Notes: a model not told the origin generated them from the letters alone. Numbered from the stretch's first letter, positions 23,092-32,061 are shown. The stretch: 35,675 nt of DNA from Chlamydiota bacterium (GCA_013287775.1 JABDDE010000013.1:1-35675), one strand, 5' to 3'. Translations and numbers: made by a program.

Positions 23092-24115
23092 CCGAAGTTG
23101 CTACACGCTCTTGTTGTTTTTGAAAAAGGGGCTCGAAAGGTCGTACTATTTCGGGTCCTGATTTGACAAGAGTAAAATGGGTGATTTCAGGAGGTGCAAA
23201 CCAGCGAAATGGAAATGTTTGTCCAAGTCCACGGTTGATATAGAGAAAGCGGCCACTCTGTGCATGCAAGCCACTTTTAAATTCTCGGCATTTAAGGGGC
23301 GTAATTCTGCTCCAGATACCAGGAATATTCACTTGGCCGCCATGCGTATGGCCAAACAAGAAAAGATCGCCTGGATAGGGGGCCAGGAAAGGGTAGGAAT
23401 CGGGATTATGGGAGAGCACAACGGTAGGAAATCGAGGATCTACGTAGGTAAATGCCTTATGGGGAAGGCACTGTCCTGCCATAAGATCTCCAAGACCAGT
23501 AATATTGATGTAGGAAAGTCCCTTACCGATTTGCATGGTTGCATTATGTAAAAGACAAAAACCCGATTTTTGAAGAAGAGATATGGCGTCTTTATTGCCT
23601 TCGAGCGGGACATCAATATGTGATTTTTTTAGTGAGGTATCTTTTGTTCTCGTTACCAGGCGGCGCAGGCCACGAAGAATGACGGGAGTGTGGTCGTTAA
23701 TAACGCATGAAGCACCATCATCACCATACGAGACATATTGTGTATAATCGTGATTGCCAAGCACAGCAAAACATCCAAATGGGGCGGTCAGTGAGCTCAA
23801 AAATTCTACTACATATTCTTTATGGGTGCATGTGGCAAATGAGAGAAGATCTCCGGTAAATACAATACAGTCAGGCTTTATAGCCATAATCTCCGAAGCA
23901 ACACGGCGCAAAAATTGTGGCGATAAATAGCGCGAGTCATGGAGGTCGCTGATCTGTACAAGCTGAAAAGGATCAAGCTCTTTTGGCAGGGTAGGAATAG
24001 GGAGCGTGTGGTGTGTTGTACAAATCAGCTTTGGCTCAATAAAACGAGGCCAGATGCCGACAATTGACACAATACACCACGCATCCCATAACCGCTCAGT
24101 AAAGCTCTTATCCAC
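23084..24115 (-). CDS. YaeI-like calcineurin-type metallophosphoesterase
   Basis: 343 residues. Metal-binding motifs are in order: ISDLH (D57, H59), GDLL (D89), GNHD (N121-D123), H236 in LSHNPD, and FGHTHGGQ (H256, H258). The N-terminus has a weak hydrophobic stretch (WCIVSIVGIW), suggesting membrane association. YaeI-like members, including chlamydial LpxG, cleave UDP-2,3-diacylglucosamine to lipid X in lipid A synthesis, so this may be the LpxG enzyme; that is inference. Start is GTG 24115, two bases after the SWIB stop, with no ATG nearby that keeps the N-terminus. Confidence 0.87.
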   Translation of the reverse strand: MDKSFTERLWDAWCIVSIVGIWPRFIEPKLICTTHHTLPIPTLPKELDPFQLVQISDLHDSRYLSPQFLRRVASEIMAIKPDCIVFTGDLLSFATCTHKEYVVEFLSSLTAPFGCFAVLGNHDYTQYVSYGDDGASCVINDHTPVILRGLRRLVTRTKDTSLKKSHIDVPLEGNKDAISLLQKSGFCLLHNATMQIGKGLSYINITGLGDLMAGQCLPHKAFTYVDPRFPTVVLSHNPDSYPFLAPYPGDLFLFGHTHGGQVNIPGIWSRITPLKCREFKSGLHAQSGRFLYINRGLGQTFPFRWFAPPEITHFTLVKSGPEIVRPFEPLFQKQQERVATSDV

Positions 24116-24117
24116 GT

Positions 24118-24384
24118 CTATTTAATATGAGCAGATACCTTTTTGGTCATTTGGAACATGTCAATTTTGGCATTCGATCCAAACACTTTTGCAAGCTTAG
24201 CATCAGGGTTGATCACGCGTTTTTCCGTGGCATCTTGGAGTTTATTCTTTTTGATATACTCCCACAATTTTTTTGTTACCTCGGTGCGTGGCATAGGTCC
24301 CTTGCCCACAATTTCTGCCAGTGCCTCACTAACGTGCACCGGTTTTGCCAACGCTGATGGCTTTTTTTCTTTAACACTTGTCAT
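24118..24384 (-). CDS. SWIB/MDM2-domain protein
   Basis: 88 residues, essentially one SWIB domain: LAEIVGKGPMPRTEVTKKLW then EYIKKNKLQDATEKRVINPD and LAKVFGSNAKIDMFQMTKKV. SWIB domains are eukaryote-like chromatin-associated folds, which among bacteria are a hallmark of Chlamydiota, either alone or fused to topoisomerase I; they may act in nucleoid or host chromatin functions. AAGGAG lies upstream of the ATG. It heads the SWIB-phosphoesterase-truA operon and is divergent from the pyrophosphorylase gene (66-bp gap). Confidence 0.93.
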   Translation of the reverse strand: MTSVKEKKPSALAKPVHVSEALAEIVGKGPMPRTEVTKKLWEYIKKNKLQDATEKRVINPDAKLAKVFGSNAKIDMFQMTKKVSAHIK

Positions 24385-24450
24385 GTTATACTCCTTCTAA
24401 TGGTTGTTGTTACTTCCTAAAATCCTAGCTACTCGTATATCATAGTGTGT

Positions 24451-26499
24451 ATGATACAACTTGAGCATATTTTTACTAAATGTAAATTAATCCTTAACAA
24501 TCTCCAAAGGGCGGCTACGCTGCAGCAGCAAAATGAGCTTTTATCTGCGCTGCCTGTAGTGCAAAGTGCGTTTGCAGATTCTGCGCCCGCCTTTAGGCTT
24601 CTACGAGAATACATTGTAGATGTCTCGCCTGAAGTTCGCAATGTTTTTCTTTCTTTATTGGCATGTGAGCAGCAACATATTTTTTTAGGAATAGAGTATA
24701 TAGACAATAAGAAAGAGGCCTTACAGATGCTTGCAAATGATCTTTTGCCGACGCATCACTTCTATGCCACGCTGGGTGGTATTGTTGGCTACCATACCAA
24801 AGTTATAGGGCTCATGGTAGATCAATTGGCTGCTCATCCGCGAGAAAAGTGTCTGTATTTGCCTCCTCCTATCATTGATCATGTGGGTAGCTCAGATGCA
24901 AGTGTGCATGGTATTGAGGCAATGGACAAGATGGGGGAAATATACCCTGTAGGTGGTGCTGGGGACAGATTGGGGCTCATCGATGCGCGCACAAAAAGGC
25001 CCATGCCTGCTGCGAGTTTAGCATTTTGTGGACGCAGCTTATTTGAAGAGTTAATACGAGATCTCCAAGCGCGAGAATACGTCTATTATAAGCTCTACAA
25101 CAAGCAGCTCATAACCCCTATTGTACTCATGACCTCTGCTGAAAAAATGAATGATTGCGAGATTGCGTACATCTTAGAAAAAGCAGACTGGTTTGGCAGG
25201 CCCAAAAGCAGCTTCTTTACCCTTGTACAGCCTCTTGTGCCTGTTATTACCATTACAGGGCAGTGGGCAATAGAGAAGCCCCTAAAGCCACTTTTAAAAC
25301 CAGGTGGTCATGGAGTTATCTGGAAGCTTGCTCTCGAGCTTGGTGCTTTTAAATGGCTATTAAAGCAAGGTAGATCCCATTTCATGGTACGCCAGATTAA
25401 TAATCCTCTTGCAGATCTTGATGGCTCGCTTTTTCAGCTTGCTGGCTATGGTGTGCAGCATCAGATGCATTTTGGCTTTACAGTAGTGCCAAGAAAAGCT
25501 GATGCTGCAGAAGGTGCAATTGTGCTGCAAGAAAAAAAGGTAAGTGGGGTTGCAGAGAGAACGATAACAAACCTAGAATATACTGAGCTTGCAAAAGAGG
25601 GACTCGTCGATATCGATGCGCCTGCCAACACAAACATCTTGTTTGGAGCAATTGATGCTGTGGAAAAGGCGACAAAGATACTTCCTATTCCTGGCATGCT
25701 TGTCAACATGAAACTCGGTGTGAAAACGTATAAAGATGGCAGCGTGGTTACGGAGCAAGGAGCGCGGCTTGAGTCCACTATGCAAAATATTGCCGATGCT
25801 ATGGGCACGCCCTTATCAGAGCCGCTTAAAACGTATGCGCTCTTGCATGAGCGGCGTAAAATCATGTCTGTGACGAAGAAGAGTTATGATGGCAAGGGTA
25901 ATATTAGTGAAACCCCGGAAGGTGCTTTTTATGATCTTTTGGCAGAAAACCGCCGCCTTCTTAAAGAGGTATGTAAGGTAAGCGTGCCATCACAAGATAG
26001 CCCTGAGGAGTACTTGAAGCAGGGTCCATCGCTTTTGTTTCTCTACCATCCAGCGCTCGGGCCTTTATATTCCATCATCAGGCAAAAGATCAGAGGAGGA
26101 CAGCTTAGCCATAATGCAGAACTGCAGCTTGAAATTGCCCATGCGACTATTCATAACCTCGATCTCACAGGTAGCCTTCTTATTCATGCTAAAAGGATTA
26201 TGGGTTTTAGTGATCCTGAAGATGAGCATCTTATCTTTTCCGAAACAGTCGGGCGCGTGCACCTCGAAAATGTCCAGATCATCAATGCAGGCATCGATAG
26301 ATCGCTGCAAAACTGCTACTGGAAAGGTGAAATAGTGAGGAAAGATGCCTTTACAATTACGCTTGAAGGCGATTCAGAGTTTTATGCCAAAGACGTGGTA
26401 TTTCGTGGTAGCTATGATGTGTATGTGCCTCATGGTATGAAAGCGGTAGCAACTGGAGGGGAAATTATTCTACTACCCCTCGCAAGCTCGGGGCAGTAG
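24451..26499 (+). CDS. UDPGP-family UTP-sugar-1-phosphate uridylyltransferase
   Basis: About 682 residues. PVGGAGDRLGLID (~166-178) is the nucleotide-binding G-G-x-G-x-RLG motif of UDP-glucose/UDP-sugar pyrophosphorylases, and K~183 follows it. LVPVITITGQW and KPGGHGVIWKLAL lie in the central sugar-binding part. The C-terminus (EIVRKDAFTITLEGDSEFYA then KDVVFRGSYDVYVPHG) looks beta-helical. It is much longer than bacterial GalU or GlmU (290-460), closer to plant-type UDP-sugar pyrophosphorylases. It should make UDP-hexose from UTP and sugar-1-phosphate; which sugar is open. The ATG at 24451 is used; a GTG at 24445 is possible. No ribosome-binding site is seen. Confidence 0.85.
   Translation: MIQLEHIFTKCKLILNNLQRAATLQQQNELLSALPVVQSAFADSAPAFRLLREYIVDVSPEVRNVFLSLLACEQQHIFLGIEYIDNKKEALQMLANDLLPTHHFYATLGGIVGYHTKVIGLMVDQLAAHPREKCLYLPPPIIDHVGSSDASVHGIEAMDKMGEIYPVGGAGDRLGLIDARTKRPMPAASLAFCGRSLFEELIRDLQAREYVYYKLYNKQLITPIVLMTSAEKMNDCEIAYILEKADWFGRPKSSFFTLVQPLVPVITITGQWAIEKPLKPLLKPGGHGVIWKLALELGAFKWLLKQGRSHFMVRQINNPLADLDGSLFQLAGYGVQHQMHFGFTVVPRKADAAEGAIVLQEKKVSGVAERTITNLEYTELAKEGLVDIDAPANTNILFGAIDAVEKATKILPIPGMLVNMKLGVKTYKDGSVVTEQGARLESTMQNIADAMGTPLSEPLKTYALLHERRKIMSVTKKSYDGKGNISETPEGAFYDLLAENRRLLKEVCKVSVPSQDSPEEYLKQGPSLLFLYHPALGPLYSIIRQKIRGGQLSHNAELQLEIAHATIHNLDLTGSLLIHAKRIMGFSDPEDEHLIFSETVGRVHLENVQIINAGIDRSLQNCYWKGEIVRKDAFTITLEGDSEFYAKDVVFRGSYDVYVPHGMKAVATGGEIILLPLASSGQ
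26473..26499. repeat. CGCAAGCTC-loop hairpin, copy 1
   Basis: CCCC (26476-26479) pairs with GGGG (26490-26493) around a TCGCAAGCTC-type loop, with outer CTAC/GTAG. It overlaps the stop of the pyrophosphorylase gene. The same loop in a stronger stem occurs at 26923-26952, at the other side of the 129-aa gene. Confidence 0.5.
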
Positions 26500-26513
26500 A
26501 AAAAGACTTGAAC

Positions 26514-26903
26514 CTATGCTGCTGGTTGGCAAGCGTATTGAACAATAGAGGCAAAAGGCGCTGGCAGATATCCTGCATTGAAGAAAATCATGCCGCTGAA
26601 TGCTGCGAGCACTACTGCTTGCACCACGAGCAAAATTTTCACAGCTTGATGGCCTTGTGTCCATTCGGCTAATTTGATTAACGCAATAGAGCCGAGCAGC
26701 AAACAGATTGAAATGCCGGGAGGTGATTGTAAAAAGAGTCCAAAGGCAACGAGACATGGCCTAACTGTAGTCCATGCACTGTCTACTCTTGTAGCAAGTC
26801 CCTCAAGGCCTGGCGCTAGATACGAATAGACGCCTGTACCAAAATCCGATACACCTGTGGTGACGTAGTTATACGCATTACTCAGGGTTTCTCCTATATT
26901 CAT
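26514..26903 (-). CDS. Small membrane protein with bilobed hydrophobic region
   Basis: 129 residues, family not recognised. After an aromatic/Gly-rich leader (YNYVTTGVSDFGTGVYSYLAP), hydrophobic segments appear at ~47-58, ~62-76 (GISICLLLGSIALIKL) and ~88-110 (VKILLVVQAVVLAAFSGMIFF), separated by short basic loops. This spacing resembles the paired hydrophobic lobes of chlamydial inclusion-membrane proteins, but is not diagnostic. AAAGGAG lies before the ATG. A -10-like sequence (TATAAT, 26977-26982, minus strand) shared with the acetyltransferase promoter lies upstream, giving a leader of about 65 nt that contains the hairpin at 26923-26952. Confidence 0.75.
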   Translation of the reverse strand: MNIGETLSNAYNYVTTGVSDFGTGVYSYLAPGLEGLATRVDSAWTTVRPCLVAFGLFLQSPPGISICLLLGSIALIKLAEWTQGHQAVKILLVVQAVVLAAFSGMIFFNAGYLPAPFASIVQYACQPAA

Positions 26904-26922
26904 AATTACTCCTTTATTACTA

Positions 26923-26952
26923 CCTCTTCCCTTCGCAAGCTCAGGGAAGAGG
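26923..26952 (-). promoter_or_regulatory. CGCAAGCTC-loop hairpin in a leader, copy 2
   Basis: Perfect 10-bp stem (CCTCTTCCCT/AGGGAAGAGG) with loop TCGCAAGCTC. It lies ~20 bases before the start codon of the 129-aa gene, within its predicted 5' leader. Confidence 0.55.
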
Positions 26953-27068
26953 AAAATTCATTTTTTTGCGACGAAAATTATAATGCGGTCATGATACTAG
27001 AGTGTGCATCGAAAATCAACAATATTCTTGTTTCCCAACGTTCCTTCACTTTGCGCGTGCTCTATTTT

Positions 27069-27110
27069 CGCCATGTTCGACGTTTCCGTAAGGAAACGTT
27101 GAACATGGCG
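27069..27110. terminator. Dispersed 'ATGTGCGA-TTTTCC' hairpin, copy 3
   Basis: A 19-bp perfect stem (27069-27087 with 27092-27110) around GTAA, and preceded and followed by T or A runs. About 110 bases beyond the acetyltransferase stop (minus strand). Confidence 0.7.
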
Positions 27111-27222
27111 AAATTTTCTTTTTAATTGCCTCTAGGAGCTCAGGGAAAGTCTCTTTATAATAGTCTCCACCAAAGTGGCCCTGATCAGATGATTCATATA
27201 CCATGAATCAAAATGGCTCTCA

Positions 27223-27807
27223 TCATTTTCTGTCCTTTTGTGTTAATGTAAATTGCATGATAGGAGGATATCGATTCGGCAAAAATGATGATTTTTTAAC
27301 GCCAATTTTTTTACAGCCCATCTTAGTATAAAAACCTTCCGCGTTTGGATCAGCCCAAAGGATGAATGCTTCCACTCCGAGTTCACAAGCTATACTACAA
27401 CAGGATTTCCACAACTGCCTGCCATAGCCTTTTCCTATGTATTCCGGAGATATAAAAAAAAGGTCCAGTTCTAAAGAATCATCTTCGTGAAAAACAAAAC
27501 TAAAAAATCCGACTATATCTTCGTTTTTTTGCATTACATAAACAGTGTTGTCCTGTAGATATTTCTCATTTAATGCGAATTGCTCCATGAAAGCGTCCAT
27601 GAATATTTCATCATAACCCCAATATCCTTTTGACAATCGCAAGACTTGGTTTATAGCGCTAATATCTGGATCATTAGCCTTACGGATGCTTAGAGTTTGA
27701 TGGTCTTTCTTCAAATATGCCCTCCTAAGCTCATTAGAGCTGATAAGATTGAAAGAAACTGCTAGCCCCAAGGCTATGACACATGTTATGGTTTTTCTTA
27801 TGCGCAT
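27223..27807 (-). CDS. GNAT acetyltransferase with N-terminal signal sequence
   Basis: 194 residues. Residues 1-~22 (MRIRKTITCVIALGLAVSFN) look like a signal peptide. The rest is a GNAT domain: SIRKANDPDISAINQVL (start strand and helix), EDIVGFFSF, motif A LDLFFISPEYIGKGYGRQLW (the acetyl-CoA pyrophosphate loop, IGKGYG), and ANAEGFYTKMGCKKIG-like motif B (DPNAEGFYTKMGCKKIG). GNAT enzymes need cytosolic acetyl-CoA, so an exported form suggests action in the host or retention as a membrane anchor. AAAGGAG precedes the ATG, with a strong promoter ~23 bases upstream. The acceptor substrate is unknown. Confidence 0.82.
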   Translation of the reverse strand: MRIRKTITCVIALGLAVSFNLISSNELRRAYLKKDHQTLSIRKANDPDISAINQVLRLSKGYWGYDEIFMDAFMEQFALNEKYLQDNTVYVMQKNEDIVGFFSFVFHEDDSLELDLFFISPEYIGKGYGRQLWKSCCSIACELGVEAFILWADPNAEGFYTKMGCKKIGVKKSSFLPNRYPPIMQFTLTQKDRK

Positions 27808-27829
27808 AAATACTCCTTTTTTTATGAGA

Positions 27830-27859
27830 ATTATAATGCGGTCATGGTACGCAAGTCAA
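27830..27859 (-). promoter_or_regulatory. Promoter of the acetyltransferase gene
   Basis: On the minus strand, TTGACT (27854-27859), an 18-base spacer and TATAAT (27830-27835). The -10 region CATGACCGCATTATAAT is repeated with few changes upstream of the 129-aa gene (26977-26993). Confidence 0.75.
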
Positions 27860-27883
27860 CGGTGCTTGAATTAAATAAATTTA

Positions 27884-27912
27884 TTGACATAAAATTTGTT
27901 GTGGTTTATAAG
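27884..27912 (+). promoter_or_regulatory. Promoter of the 87-aa gene
   Basis: A perfect TTGACA (27884-27889), a 17-base spacer and TATAAG (27907-27912), in the direction of the small gene at 27940. It is divergent from the acetyltransferase promoter. Confidence 0.8.
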
Positions 27913-27939
27913 TTAAGATAAACACAAGGAGGTAATATT

Positions 27940-28203
27940 ATGAACATTAATGGTTTTGCCAATGCAGCAGCACCTGGAGTGTATAACTGTAGAAGTAATG
28001 GCCAAGAGGTAGATAGCAACCTGCTGTTACCTTTTGTACAACAGTTTTTTTCTTCTGTACAGCCACAGCGACAAGCGGTAATGGCAAATGAGCTTACGGC
28101 TCGTATAAATAATACAATATTTCGTTTTGATTCACGGGAGGCTATAGCATCGAAAATTGCAACCGCCATGCACCAAATTTACGCCAGATTCGGTGCAGGA
28201 TAA
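27940..28203 (+). CDS. Small hypothetical protein (87 aa)
   Basis: Not recognised. It has an Ala/Asn-rich start (MNINGFANAAAPGVYNCRSN) and a helical remainder (LLLPFVQQFFSSVQPQRQ then MANELTARINNTIFRF, EAIASKIATAMHQIYARF). No signal or membrane segment. A strong ribosome-binding site (AGGAGG) and a near-consensus promoter suggest it is highly expressed. A perfect terminator follows. The MNIN start is also used by the Asn-rich gene at 21369, which may be chance. Confidence 0.75.
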   Translation: MNINGFANAAAPGVYNCRSNGQEVDSNLLLPFVQQFFSSVQPQRQAVMANELTARINNTIFRFDSREAIASKIATAMHQIYARFGAG

Positions 28204-28211
28204 ACAATTAC

Positions 28212-28257
28212 GCTAATACATGTACTCTTGGCTTTAGCCAAGAGTACATGTATTAGC
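28212..28257. terminator. Bidirectional terminator between the 87-aa gene and dnaE
   Basis: A 22-bp perfect stem around a two-base loop, beginning eight bases past the plus-strand stop and covering the dnaE stop codon (28253-28255) on the minus strand. Confidence 0.8.
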
Positions 28258-31200
28258 TCACGCTTACTATGCACGGTATGGCTCGTAGCTTACTGTCCAC
28301 CTCAGGCGTTCGCCGGATGGTACATTTCTGGTCTACAAACAGCGTAGGGGGCTGCTTACCAGCTGCTAGGAAGCGAATTTCAATAAGCTCTGTACCCTTC
28401 TCAGCAGTGCTGAGGATTGATTGCAGCTTCAGGATATGGCTTGCTTGAAGCAGGCTCAGGTCAATATCAATAACCATTTTTGAACTCTTCAGATCTTTGA
28501 CAAGGCTTTCAAGCCTGGCGCTTGGCTTTGTGTCGAGGTTTTTATAGGGCTCTTTGCCGCGTCCTGAATAGGGCGTGCGACCACTTTGAAACTTTGCTTT
28601 ATCGTATGCTATGTCACTTGCTTTCAGGGCGGTTTCGTCAAATTGCTTAATATCGCAGAGCCATTTACAGCTGAGCGCTGGCTCTCCATTTCGCATTTCT
28701 TTGGCGACCACAGCAACCACCATTTTATTTTCCACAATGTGTAGCTGCTTTTCTTCATATAGTTCTGGCCAGATGGGTATTTCGTACTGTCCAAGCACCG
28801 TATCGCTTATGGTAATGAAGGCAAACTTCTTCTGTGTCTTTGAAGAGATGCGAACACTTACTGCTTCAATTAAAAAGGCAGTGCGAAAGACCGCTCCCTC
28901 TGGCATCTTTTCTGCAGCAGCAAGGGGCTGTGTTCCATAGCGCTTTAACAGTTCGCTATAGGCATCCAGAGGATGTCCCGAAAGGAAAAAGCCCAATAGC
29001 TCTTTTTCTTTAAAAAGTAGATCCTCTTTTGAGCGCAGACGTGCGAGTTTTGGCGGTTTGGTGAAATAGCCAGCGTCGTCATTAAGCTCTTCAAAAAGGC
29101 TGACAATGCCGACTGTTTTATTTCGAGACATACGCACTGCCGAATCCATCATCGCGTCAATACTTGCCAGGAGACAATCTCGATGCCAGACCGTATAATC
29201 AAATGCACCTGCTTCAACGAGAAGTTCATACGTTTTTTTTGTAATGCCAAGCGGATGCAGTCTTGCAATAAAATCATAGAGATTTTTATACGGGCCACCC
29301 TTTTTACGCTCTTCTACAATCGTCTCGACAACGCCGCTTCCAATGCCTTTAATGCCATTCATGGCATATCGAATGCCTGTTTTCGTCGCCCTAAAATGTG
29401 CATCGGATTCGTTACAATCAGGGGGCAAGATGGCAATGCCCATCTGGCGGCCTTCGTGGGTAAATTTGGCAATTTTGGTAATATCGTCGCGATCACATGT
29501 CATGAGCGCTGCCAGCCAGTCGGAAGGAAAATGTGCTTTGAAAAAGGCTGTCACATAGGTTAAATAGCCATAGGCAGTAGCGTGGGACTTATTAAAGCCA
29601 TATTCGGCAAATTTTTCCATTTTGTCAAAGATGCCACCTGCGACTTCGGTATCAATGCCATTTGCAGTAGCGCCAGAGATGAATTTCTGGCGTTGCTTGG
29701 CCATTTCTTTGGCATCTTTTTTTCCCATGGCGCGTCGCAGCACATCACCCTCTCCAAGCGAGTAGCTGGCGAGTGTGCTTGCAATCTGCATGACCTGCTC
29801 TTGATACACCATAATGCCATAGGTTTCGGCAAGTATCGGCACCATCCAAGGATGATCATATTCAATGGGCTCTCGCTTATGCTTTCTGGCAATAAAGGAA
29901 GGGATCATGTCCATAGGGCCAGGACGATAGAGCGATAAGACAGCGATAATCTCTTCAAACTTGTCAAGATGCAGGTTCTTAGCAAGTTCTTGCATGCCCC
30001 CAGATTCAAGCTGAAACACTCCTTGCGTTTTGCCCTGATTGAGAAGCTCGAATGTGTTCGGGTCATCAAGGGGCAAATTCATCCAGTCAAGAGATGTTGC
30101 AAGAGATGTTGCATGATGTGCCTTGACAGCGTCCTGACAGAGCTGAATACAGGTCAGTGTTTTTAGGCCTAAAAAGTCAATTTTGAGCATGCCCACCATC
30201 TCAACAGGCTTCATGGCATACTGTGTTGCAAAGAGATGAGAGTCTTTGGCAGTGCAAATGGGGATGTGTTCTGTAAGTGGATCGCCAGAGATAATTAATC
30301 CCGCAGCATGAGTGCCTACCGAACGAATAGAGCCTTCGAGCTTTCTGCCAATATCAATGATTTTTTTTGCTTCAGGATCATTTTCATAGAGGGCTTTGAG
30401 GTCTGCATCTTGCTCAAGGGCTTTATCAATGGTAATGGTAAGCTCTTCAGGAATAAGCTTTGCAATGGTATTGACTTTGGCAAGGGGAATACTGAGCGTT
30501 CTGCCCACATCACGAATCACCATCTTGGCTTTCATCGTGCCAAAAGTACTGATCTGTGCGACGTTGATATTTCCGTACTTTTGAATAGTGTAATTAATAA
30601 CATCTCCGCGTCTTTCCATGCAAATGTCGACGTCAATATCAGGGTAGGAGATACGCTCGGGATTGATGAAGCGTTCGAAGAAGAGGTTAAAGCGAAGGGG
30701 TTCGATGTCGGTAATACCGGTAAGATAGCAAATAATGGAGCCAGCCCCAGAGCCTCGTCCTGGGCCCATGGGAATGCCTTGTTTTTTTGCCCAGTTAATG
30801 AAGTCCCATACAATGAGGAGGTAGTCGCACATATCCTTGGAGGCAATAATACCCATTTCATACGCAAGGCGCTTGGTGACGACTTCCATGGGATCTTGCC
30901 CAGGATACTGCTCGGCCACTTTTGCAAGCTTTTCTGTAGTATAGCGATGAGGAAGGGCGTCTTGACAGAGGGTGAGTAAGAGATCGGAGACCGCTTTTTT
31001 GCGTGCATCTTCATTGTAGCCTGGCTGCAAGGTTGCAGGCACATAGACGGGGTAATGCTTTATGCTGAAGTCAAAGCTGAGCTCACACTTTTTGGCAATG
31101 TCAAGGGTATTCGTTATGGCTTCGGGAATATCCTGGAAGAGGGCGGCCATCTCTTCGGGACTTTTCATGTAGAGCTCATGAGAGGGAAAGCTGCTTCGTT

Positions 31201-32008
31201 TGGGGTTGGGTATGCGAAACTTCTTATTGCCTGCTGAATCTTCTTCCCAAATCTCACAGGGCTCTCCGGATTGGATGTTGATGAGCGTCTCATGCGCCTT
31301 CCAGTCTTGCCGTTCAGCAAAATGGCAGTTATTGGTGGCAACGAGGGGGATCCCATGCTCTGTGGCAAGCGAGAGGAGTTTTTTGTTTACTTTCTCTTGC
31401 TTGTGGATGTAGTCCTGATATTGCTGGTAGAGCCACGCTTCCTCATGTAGTCCATCGTGTTCGATAGCTTCAGGCGACATGGCATGGCGCTGTAATTCTA
31501 GATAGAAATCATCTCCAAACAAAGATTGATATTCCTTTATAAGAGGAAGGGGATCCTGATCATTAATAATGAGGTAAGCAAGCTTGCTTTGAAGGCATCC
31601 TGAAAGACAAATAAGGCCCTCTTTGTGCGTTTTCAGGGCTTCGGCATCAATGCGTGGGGTATAGTAAAAGCCTTCGATAAAGCCGATGGAGGAGAGTTTG
31701 CAGAGGTTCTGGTAGCCTTGTTTGTTTTTAGCAAGGAGGGTGAGGTGAAAGCTTGTGGGCAGGGGAGTGAGTCTTTTCTTTTCGTGGCGCGAGGTGGGGG
31801 CAACATAGAGCTCACAGCCTAAGATGGGCTTGATTTTTGCCTCTTTACAGAGCTTATAAAAGTCAATTGCGCCATAGAGGTTACCGTGATCAGTAAGCGC
31901 GACAGCTGGCATGCCGTAACTGGTTGCTTTCTGAACGATATCTTGAAGCGACAGCGTAGCATCTAGGAGTGAATATTGTGAGTGAGTATGCAGGTGAACA
32001 AAGGACAT
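28253..32008 (-). CDS. dnaE: DNA polymerase III alpha subunit
   Basis: 1251 residues, typical DnaE1 length. The N-terminal PHP domain starts FVHLHTHSQYSLLDA with TDHGNLYGA. The palm has GPGRGSGAGS (415-424) and the catalytic pair PDIDVD (D457, D459), with the third aspartate near D611 (KIDFLGLK). The helix-hairpin-helix region and OB domain (SKTQKKFAFITISD) follow. PHP metal-site residues look largely kept (HTH at 7-9). It is the replicative polymerase. The ATG at 32008 has no ribosome-binding site and the gene seems to be alone; a hairpin sits immediately upstream (32024). Confidence 0.97.
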   Translation of the reverse strand: MSFVHLHTHSQYSLLDATLSLQDIVQKATSYGMPAVALTDHGNLYGAIDFYKLCKEAKIKPILGCELYVAPTSRHEKKRLTPLPTSFHLTLLAKNKQGYQNLCKLSSIGFIEGFYYTPRIDAEALKTHKEGLICLSGCLQSKLAYLIINDQDPLPLIKEYQSLFGDDFYLELQRHAMSPEAIEHDGLHEEAWLYQQYQDYIHKQEKVNKKLLSLATEHGIPLVATNNCHFAERQDWKAHETLINIQSGEPCEIWEEDSAGNKKFRIPNPKRSSFPSHELYMKSPEEMAALFQDIPEAITNTLDIAKKCELSFDFSIKHYPVYVPATLQPGYNEDARKKAVSDLLLTLCQDALPHRYTTEKLAKVAEQYPGQDPMEVVTKRLAYEMGIIASKDMCDYLLIVWDFINWAKKQGIPMGPGRGSGAGSIICYLTGITDIEPLRFNLFFERFINPERISYPDIDVDICMERRGDVINYTIQKYGNINVAQISTFGTMKAKMVIRDVGRTLSIPLAKVNTIAKLIPEELTITIDKALEQDADLKALYENDPEAKKIIDIGRKLEGSIRSVGTHAAGLIISGDPLTEHIPICTAKDSHLFATQYAMKPVEMVGMLKIDFLGLKTLTCIQLCQDAVKAHHATSLATSLDWMNLPLDDPNTFELLNQGKTQGVFQLESGGMQELAKNLHLDKFEEIIAVLSLYRPGPMDMIPSFIARKHKREPIEYDHPWMVPILAETYGIMVYQEQVMQIASTLASYSLGEGDVLRRAMGKKDAKEMAKQRQKFISGATANGIDTEVAGGIFDKMEKFAEYGFNKSHATAYGYLTYVTAFFKAHFPSDWLAALMTCDRDDITKIAKFTHEGRQMGIAILPPDCNESDAHFRATKTGIRYAMNGIKGIGSGVVETIVEERKKGGPYKNLYDFIARLHPLGITKKTYELLVEAGAFDYTVWHRDCLLASIDAMMDSAVRMSRNKTVGIVSLFEELNDDAGYFTKPPKLARLRSKEDLLFKEKELLGFFLSGHPLDAYSELLKRYGTQPLAAAEKMPEGAVFRTAFLIEAVSVRISSKTQKKFAFITISDTVLGQYEIPIWPELYEEKQLHIVENKMVVAVVAKEMRNGEPALSCKWLCDIKQFDETALKASDIAYDKAKFQSGRTPYSGRGKEPYKNLDTKPSARLESLVKDLKSSKMVIDIDLSLLQASHILKLQSILSTAEKGTELIEIRFLAAGKQPPTLFVDQKCTIRRTPEVDSKLRAIPCIVSVS

Positions 32009-32023
32009 ATGGATAAATTATAC

Positions 32024-32061
32024 GTCATATGCAATTTTTCGTCAGGAAAATTACATATGAC
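32024..32061. repeat. Dispersed 'ATGTGCGA-TTTTCC' hairpin, copy 4
   Basis: Arms 32024-32040 and 32045-32061 pair with one mismatch and a four-base loop, 15 bases upstream of the dnaE start on the minus strand. Unlike other copies, it precedes a gene start, so it may terminate upstream transcription or sit in the dnaE leader. Confidence 0.6.

Larger units (their letters stand above)
26904..27222. other. Gene-free spacer with hairpins
   Basis: No gene is seen. The spacer holds the hairpin at 26923-26952, the TATAAT box at 26977-26982 (minus strand), and the dispersed hairpin at 27069-27110. Confidence 0.7.

Noticed and set aside
30308-30979. Plus-strand frame of 223 codons inside dnaE
   Set aside because: Antisense to a clear, conserved polymerase domain, with no start signal and no recognisable domain.
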